DNA of 64,000 nt from Thalassotalea ponticola. Its GTDB lineage: Bacteria > Pseudomonadota > Gammaproteobacteria > Enterobacterales > Alteromonadaceae. The notes beneath the pieces were generated by a model. That model saw only the letters and a list, made by a program, of their open reading frames with translations. It was not told where the DNA came from and did no database searches. The DNA lies in contig NZ_CP166871.1 of NCBI RefSeq assembly GCF_041379045.1, forward strand, positions 3,038,001-3,102,000. The letters are read 5' to 3'. Shown here one piece after another: positions 58,885 through 64,000 of this stretch (position 1 is the first letter of the stretch; the number at the start of each line of letters is the position of its first letter). Position numbers and translations under genes: made by a program.

Positions 58885-59191
58885 AACTACTCCTTTTTTG
58901 ATGCACCATTATTGCCTCAGCAATAAGGTCAACTCATCGTCAACTCGGACTAAATACACGATTCGCGGCGATATTAGCTGCCCCTGCGAACAACTGTCGG
59001 TGAGTTAGCAGATGTTAATGCAATGGTGTCAAATCAAGGTCATTGACCAACATATGCTGTGTGTCGTAACGCTTTGTATATCCATGCACTTTGGCTTATG
59101 CTAACCAACGGGGATGGCGTTTTGGTGCGAGGTGTCGCAACCCAAGTGAAGCGCCATGCCATCGAACGTATTACCGGTATTGAGGAGCGTT
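58885..59191. other. Divergent intergenic region SDR/csaA
   Basis: About 300 bases without a gene. I see no clear operator or known RNA. GAGGAG lies 7 bases before the csaA ATG. Confidence 0.5.
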
Positions 59192-59530
59192 ATGGAATAT
59201 ATACAGTGGACTGACTTTGCCAAAGTCGACCTTCGCGTTGGTACCATAGTTGAGGTCACCGATTTCGCCGAAGCGCGTAAACCCGCGTATAAATTACGAG
59301 TCGATTTTGGCGAACAGATAGGGATCAAAAAGTCGAGTGCTCAAATTACTGATCTTTACAGCAAGGAGACACTGCTTGGCAAACAGGTACTTGCTGTGGT
59401 TAATTTTGAGGCCAAACAAATAGGCCCGTTTATGTCAGAGTGCTTGATTACCGGCTGTCATCGCCCTGATGGTTCGGTTGTACTCGCCACTGTAGATTTG
59501 CCATTGCCCAATGGTGCTAAACTCGCTTAA
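59192..59530 (+). CDS. csaA: CsaA-type tRNA-binding domain protein
   Basis: 112 residues from ATG 59192 (MEYIQWTDFAKVDLRVG) with GAGGAG upstream. OB-fold of the EMAP-II/CsaA class: VDLRVGTIVEVTDFAEARKPAYKL, IGIKKSSAQIT, and VVNFEAKQIGPFMSECLI are hallmarks. B. subtilis CsaA binds precursor proteins and tRNA; the role in proteobacteria is unclear. It stands alone on the plus strand inside the catabolic block. Confidence 0.9.
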   Translation: MEYIQWTDFAKVDLRVGTIVEVTDFAEARKPAYKLRVDFGEQIGIKKSSAQITDLYSKETLLGKQVLAVVNFEAKQIGPFMSECLITGCHRPDGSVVLATVDLPLPNGAKLA

Positions 59531-59554
59531 CAGGTTGGCTTATAAGGGGCGATA

Positions 59555-59587
59555 AAAAAGGCCAAATGCGACTGCACTTGGCCTTTC
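59555..59587 (-). terminator. Terminator of the Rieske gene, also serving csaA
   Basis: AAAGGCCAA (59557-59565) pairs with TTGGCCTTT (59577-59585) around a central loop with partial further pairing; on the minus strand a six-T run follows. On the plus strand the tract is short. Confidence 0.75.
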
Positions 59588-59612
59588 GATATTATCTAAA
59601 ATATTGGCTAGA

Positions 59613-60710
59613 TTAGGATTCTTCGCTATAGGCAACGGCACCTTTCGGTACGTAGACTCCTTCACACTTGTCCAAAAACTCTTGCTGACGCGCACGCGGG
59701 TTATAAAATTGCTTATACCAAATGCGGGCTTTCATAAATGGACCATCGCTTGGTAAAAACATACCGTTTAAGCACGCTTCTTTATTTGTCCAAACTTCAA
59801 AGTCCTGTGCAAATGCCAGGCGACTTGCTTCTTGGAATTGTGCGGCAAAAATTTTATCTTGGGTGGTCACTTTAGCACTGCCCGACGGCGACTTAACCAA
59901 CAACGCATGCCAAACGTGGACTTTTCCGTCTGTAACCGGAGTATGACAAATCATCAGCACTGACTCGTAATAACCGGTTAAGCGAGACATCAACACGCCC
60001 GGACCGTGATAGGCGGTAATGGTATGCAAAATCGGGCTAACACCGTCTTCACCAACTAGTGTGCGATGTGGACCACATTGACGCTGTATTGCATAAATGC
60101 CTTTAAACTCATTCTCATAGCGCTGTACTGTCGAACCGTGAATCGGTGACAAATGACCGTAATCACAAATGTTATCAATGACTTCTTGTGGGTGATGGTT
60201 TAGTTCACCTAAGTCATCAAAATTCCACTGCACCCAGCTTTCGTCATCCCATTCAGGTAAACTTGGGTGATCCCAATCCGGTGCACCACCTTCAGGATCA
60301 TGCCAAGTCCAAATCGCGCCCAAGCTTTCAACAACTGGCCAAGTTTTGACACACGCGGTTTTGGGGATCGGACCGTCGTGATATGGAATATCATCACACT
60401 CGCCTTTGTCATTGAATCGCCATGCGTGGTACGGACAGCGGATGCCATCTCCCTCAATGTTGGTACCACCACCGTCGATGATCACGTATGAGGTATCATT
60501 AGGTGCCGCTAAGTGCGTTTTCATGTGCGGGCAATATGCGTCCATAAGCACCACTTTACCCGTGGCTTGACCGCGGTATAAACAAAACTCGCGACCAAAA
60601 AATGTTAATGCTAACGGCTTATGGGTGTTAATTTGTTCAGATGTTGCAATCATGAACCACCCTCTTGGGTAAGTATACTCCCCAAGATTATAATCTTTTG
60701 AGGTTGCCAT
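59613..60710 (-). CDS. Rieske-type aromatic/steroid ring oxygenase, catalytic subunit
   Basis: 365 residues from ATG 60710, which has AGGAGAG just upstream; the ATG at 60752 is less likely. Rieske 2Fe-2S ligands: Cys 60 and His 62 (CPHMKTH), Cys 92 and His 95 (CPYHAW). Mononuclear iron site: D/N-x-x-D-Y-G-H-x4-H with His 186 and His 191 (ICDYGHLSPIHGS). The overall pattern recalls KshA-type and DAF-36-like oxygenases more than two-subunit aromatic dioxygenases. No ferredoxin or reductase gene is adjacent. Hydroxylation of a cyclic hydrophobic substrate is inferred. Confidence 0.85.
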   Translation of the reverse strand: MATSKDYNLGEYTYPRGWFMIATSEQINTHKPLALTFFGREFCLYRGQATGKVVLMDAYCPHMKTHLAAPNDTSYVIIDGGGTNIEGDGIRCPYHAWRFNDKGECDDIPYHDGPIPKTACVKTWPVVESLGAIWTWHDPEGGAPDWDHPSLPEWDDESWVQWNFDDLGELNHHPQEVIDNICDYGHLSPIHGSTVQRYENEFKGIYAIQRQCGPHRTLVGEDGVSPILHTITAYHGPGVLMSRLTGYYESVLMICHTPVTDGKVHVWHALLVKSPSGSAKVTTQDKIFAAQFQEASRLAFAQDFEVWTNKEACLNGMFLPSDGPFMKARIWYKQFYNPRARQQEFLDKCEGVYVPKGAVAYSEES

Positions 60711-60791
60711 TCGCTCTCTCCTGTTTACTGTATTTGGCTCATTCTGCGTCACTTTATAGTGACGTACATACTCTATACGGACGATGGCTTG

Positions 60792-62153
60792 TTAACTTTG
60801 TTGTAACTGAGTAACTCGACGCGCATAACCGTTGACACCCAGTGCATAACACGCCGCGGCAACTAAGAAAAAACACAAGGTAATAGCCAAACCAATAGCC
60901 AACCCTTGCGCTTCGCCATGAGATGAAAATACATCGCTTAACACCCCAGTTAAAAACGGGCCAATACCGGCGCCACACAAGGTAACAAATAAGTTTAATA
61001 CCGCCGCACCTGTGGCTCGTTGCTTGTCGGTGGTCAAGTGGCTGACCGCCGCATACGACAGGGTTGGCCACCAACTGTTAAAAAATGAAAAGAACACGAC
61101 AAACAGCATGGCACTTGGCACGGCGATACTGCCAATCTGCCACATCGCATCGGCCGGCGAAAATAAGAAGGCTAAGCCAAATGGAAAACTGATAACGATG
61201 CCGATAATCGGTAACCAAAGCTGCCAACGCTTATCACTTTGGCTGCGCTTATCACAATACCAACCAGAAAATATCGAACCTACGGCGGCAAAGACACCAC
61301 TAGCTAGACCAAACGACAAGCCAGCAATCGTTAAAGAAATATCCCAATGGCGCACCATAAATGACGGTACCCAAATACCAAAGCCATAGCCCGCCAAGCC
61401 GGCAAAGCCACTGGCCGTACACAGCCAAAACATACCCGGAATTTTAATGATTAGACCGAGGCGCTTGACCAACGACAAACTATCTTCAGCGGTTTTAACT
61501 GGCGCAGCTTGTTGTCTTTGTTGACGTGGATCTTTGGTAAACAACCAAAGCAATGCCGCCAACAACAATCCCGGGGCACCGAAAATATAAAACACGTAAC
61601 GCCAACCGTATTCTTGGGCTATATAACCACCGGCAACCATAGCTGCCAGTAAACCAATGTGTGGTCCTAACATCATCACACTAATTGCTAACGAGCGACG
61701 GTTTTTAGGGTATAAATCTGACACCATAGATACCGACGGTGCCATGCCCCCTGCTTCGCCTACGGCTACCGTCATGCGCGCAATGACCAACTGCCAAAAT
61801 TGAGCAACGGCACCACATGCCACAGTTGCCAGACTCCAGAGGGAACAACAAATGGCAATAATATTACGGCGATTGACACCTTTATCGGCCAGCTGCCCCA
61901 TGGGTAAACTGATCAACGCATACAAACTGGCAAAGGCTAGGCCGGACAAAAAGCCCATAACAGAATCCGATACGCCAAATTCTTGGCGAATCGGCTCCAT
62001 CACAATGGCAATTACGTTGCGATCGATAAACGAAAATACATAAATAAGCGCGAGCAGTAATAAAGTAAAGTGGGTGCGCCAATTAACGCGTGGCTCTGTT
62101 TGCGCTGGCAGCGCAGATTTATCTAGAGTAGAAACATTGCTGGAAGTGTTCAT
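60792..62153 (-). CDS. MFS transporter (spinster-like)
   Basis: 453 residues, 12 predicted membrane segments. N-terminal half has FSFIDRNVIAIVMEPIRQEF near 41-60 and the loop-2 motif GQLADKGVNRRN near 96; the half-way loop is charged. The D-R-N-x-x motif is that of hexuronate/spinster-type permeases. Substrate unknown; the position upstream of the Rieske gene (82 bases, same strand) suggests it imports the compound that enzyme attacks. The 262 bases to the divergent ligase gene are promoter space with no clear operator. Confidence 0.87.
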   Translation of the reverse strand: MNTSSNVSTLDKSALPAQTEPRVNWRTHFTLLLLALIYVFSFIDRNVIAIVMEPIRQEFGVSDSVMGFLSGLAFASLYALISLPMGQLADKGVNRRNIIAICCSLWSLATVACGAVAQFWQLVIARMTVAVGEAGGMAPSVSMVSDLYPKNRRSLAISVMMLGPHIGLLAAMVAGGYIAQEYGWRYVFYIFGAPGLLLAALLWLFTKDPRQQRQQAAPVKTAEDSLSLVKRLGLIIKIPGMFWLCTASGFAGLAGYGFGIWVPSFMVRHWDISLTIAGLSFGLASGVFAAVGSIFSGWYCDKRSQSDKRWQLWLPIIGIVISFPFGLAFLFSPADAMWQIGSIAVPSAMLFVVFFSFFNSWWPTLSYAAVSHLTTDKQRATGAAVLNLFVTLCGAGIGPFLTGVLSDVFSSHGEAQGLAIGLAITLCFFLVAAACYALGVNGYARRVTQLQQS

Positions 62154-62414
62154 AATCGTCCTGACATTACAATTTGTGTCCCAGAATGTCGTCTAAATAA
62201 CTTTACAACATCGTCCTTTTGGACCAATCAACACGCGAAACCGATGATTTGCGTTGTCGTTAAATCTCGACCATTATCTATACGGCAAGGTATTTTTGAT
62301 AACGCCTCGAATGCTTGCCTCGCCGGTAAGTAAGCAAAGTTAATAACAACAATTGGCAAACACAACACTGCTGTAATGCTCTATCCAGTTCTGTTTGCAC
62401 AACGGGAGAGGGAT

Positions 62415-64000
62415 ATGATTTCGCCGTCAGCAGCGACTATTCAACAGCAACTAACTCAACCAGGTGCCCCATTTGAGGTAGCTACCGATGAACAAACAGG
62501 CTTAGCCTACTACAAAAATGCAGCGACCAATTTAGCGGTAATGATTAACGATGCACGGCGCGAAGATGATGAACTATTTTTAGTTTATCAACATCAGCGT
62601 TGGAGTTATCGAGATTTCTATCAACGGGTCGATCGAACCGCGGCCTTTTTACAGGACCACGGTGTTACACCAGGTCAGCGCGTTGCTATTGCCATGCGCA
62701 ATCGTCCTGAATGGTGTGTGTTTTTTGTCGCGACCGTACTCATTGGAGCGATACCCGCACCGTTAAATAGCTTTGGCTTAGGCGAGGAGTTATCTGTGGC
62801 CATTGACGATATTGCCGCCGACGTACTTATTTGTGATCAAATGCGCTTTAAGCGCATTGCCAACACGCGACAACAATTACCAAAATTAACCGTGTGCTTG
62901 TATCGCAATTCAGCAGATGAACAGGACACATTAGCACCATACCCACACCTCAATGGGATCGTTAATGCGCAACACGTATTTGCCCATGCAAACACACAAT
63001 GGACACTTGGCCAACGCAGTGGCGATCAACAGGCGTTAATCCTGTTTACCTCGGGAGCCACCAATCGAGCCAAGGCAGTAGTTTCATCACATAACGCGGT
63101 ATGCCAAGCGCTATTTAATATCAATTTCATTGCTGCTATTTCGGCGATGGCATCGCCAACAACCATCGCCTCAATACAACAACAAGCGCTCGCGCCGGTG
63201 GCGCTAACCGCCGTCCCGTTATTTCACGTCAGTGGCTTACACGCCCAACTACTCAGTGGTTTATTGTCATCAAGACGCTTGGTGTTTATTCGCAAGTGGC
63301 ATCCAGATGCCGCACTGGCATTAATGGAACAAGAAAAAGTGACCGTATTTAACGGCGCACCAGCAATGACCATGCAATTGATGCGGCATCCTGAATTCAC
63401 CTCGGGTGCGATTGGCCAGCGCATAGCCGGTCTTGGCTTTGGCGGTGCCGGTATACCGCGTAAATTAATCGCAAAGGTACGACACAGCATGGCCAATAAA
63501 ATGGTCGGTATCGGCTATGGTATGACCGAAACAAACGGCGTTGCTGCAGCCGGTTCAGGGCAAATATTTTTCCACCAGCCCTATGCGTCAGGCCTTATTT
63601 CACCAATTATGCAAGTGCGTATTAAACGGGCGGACGGTTCAATTGGCGATATTGGTGATGTCGGCGAAATCCAACTCAAAGGGGTGACATTGTTAACTGG
63701 CTATGTCGACAGTCAAAACGGCGTCACCTCACCGCTTGATAGCGATGGTTGGTTGAGTACCGGCGATATTGGCTATATCGATGAAGATAACTATTTATTT
63801 GTCGTCGACCGACTCAAAGATATGATAAATCGCGCCGGTGAAAACATTTCTGCAGCAGAAGTAGAGTGTTGTTTGTTACAGCACGACGACGTCATCGAAG
63901 CAGGTGTGACCGGTATCAAGGATGACGAATTGGGCGAAGTGGTTGTTGCGGTTGTCAACAAACTACCGGCAAGTGATGTCAGTGAGTCAGATTTAATCGC
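62415..64000 (+). CDS. Acyl-CoA synthetase (AMP-binding), 3' end outside window
   Basis: 528 codons in frame to the right edge. ATG 62415 is preceded by GGGAGAGGG. Adenylate-forming fold: A3 loop LFTSGATNRAKAVV (residues 210-223), VPLFHVSGLH, GYGMTETNG (A5), DGWLSTGDIGYID (A7) and RLKDMINRAGENISAAEVE (A8). The A3 loop departs from TSG-T-TG-x-PKG. Activates a carboxylic acid as its CoA thioester; divergent from the MFS gene, so a shared promoter region is likely. Chain type unknown. Confidence 0.9.
   Translation, partial: MISPSAATIQQQLTQPGAPFEVATDEQTGLAYYKNAATNLAVMINDARREDDELFLVYQHQRWSYRDFYQRVDRTAAFLQDHGVTPGQRVAIAMRNRPEWCVFFVATVLIGAIPAPLNSFGLGEELSVAIDDIAADVLICDQMRFKRIANTRQQLPKLTVCLYRNSADEQDTLAPYPHLNGIVNAQHVFAHANTQWTLGQRSGDQQALILFTSGATNRAKAVVSSHNAVCQALFNINFIAAISAMASPTTIASIQQQALAPVALTAVPLFHVSGLHAQLLSGLLSSRRLVFIRKWHPDAALALMEQEKVTVFNGAPAMTMQLMRHPEFTSGAIGQRIAGLGFGGAGIPRKLIAKVRHSMANKMVGIGYGMTETNGVAAAGSGQIFFHQPYASGLISPIMQVRIKRADGSIGDIGDVGEIQLKGVTLLTGYVDSQNGVTSPLDSDGWLSTGDIGYIDEDNYLFVVDRLKDMINRAGENISAAEVECCLLQHDDVIEAGVTGIKDDELGEVVVAVVNKLPASDVSESDLI

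Noticed and set aside
60754..61074. 106-codon frame within the MFS gene
   Set aside because: Same-strand alternate frame of the transporter with no family resemblance.

Overview
The window is a chromosomal segment of a marine-type gammaproteobacterium. The closest fit is the Alteromonadales (Colwellia/Thalassotalea-like). Evidence for this is E. coli-like housekeeping neighbourhoods (yheS-yheT-yheU; nudE beside yrfG; radC/coaBC/slmA; rpmB-rpmG; kbl-tdh; glpE-glpG; lysA-dapF-DUF484-yigB-uvrD; hemC-D-X-Y), a Kdo kinase next to Kdo transferase, proteins of Shewanella/Colwellia-type families (DUF3718-like, DUF3149-like), a poly-glycine lipoprotein, and moderate GC judged by eye. Genus is inference only. 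No rRNA, tRNA, CRISPR array, prophage or insertion sequence was recognised.

Layout. 1-6.5 kb: ABC-F protein YheS (cut by the left edge), a META lipoprotein, YheT, YheU, YceI, CysQ, NudE and a YrfG-like nucleotidase. 6.6-12 kb: PepD, SlmA, CoaBC, RadC and a YpfJ-type metalloprotein. 12-16.9 kb: ribosomal proteins L28/L33 with tandem promoters, a LemA/M48 membrane pair, MutM and CoaD. 17-21 kb: a TetR regulator and an LPS-core group (Kdo kinase, GT9 heptosyltransferase, WaaA). 21.4-27.1 kb: threonine catabolism (kbl-tdh), glpE-glpG-ubiC, a small secreted protein and ubiA. 27.2-34 kb: a 774-residue lipoprotein, RecQ, RarD and an alanine-racemase-fold protein that seems to lack its PLP lysine. 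34-42 kb: UvrD, an S10 peptidase, YigB, DUF484, DapF, LysA and LptM. 42-47.6 kb: CyaY and a tightly packed hemC-hemD-hemX-hemY operon ending in an uncharacterised exported protein. 47.6-51.8 kb: an accessory stretch with a short repeat, an attC-like folded site next to a small membrane-protein gene, an AT-rich outer-membrane barrel protein, a secreted alpha/beta hydrolase and a 42-residue membrane protein. 51.9-56.3 kb: PlsB and EtfBA. 56.4-64 kb: a catabolic-looking block (thiolase, MaoC hydratase, SDR, CsaA, Rieske oxygenase, MFS permease and a divergent acyl-CoA ligase cut by the right edge).

How the parts fit. Most genes are core cell biology: envelope assembly, heme, lysine/peptidoglycan precursors, ubiquinone, CoA and DNA repair. 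Two regions stand out as accessory. One is the 47.6-49.2 kb stretch, where a 95-bp imperfect palindrome has the R stem, unpaired spacer and long L stem of an integron attC site, directly abutting the stop codon of a hypothetical gene. The other is the right-hand block, whose enzymes together could import, ring-oxidise, CoA-activate and beta-oxidise a hydrophobic cyclic acid, with EtfBA taking the electrons. The substrate cannot be read from the sequence.
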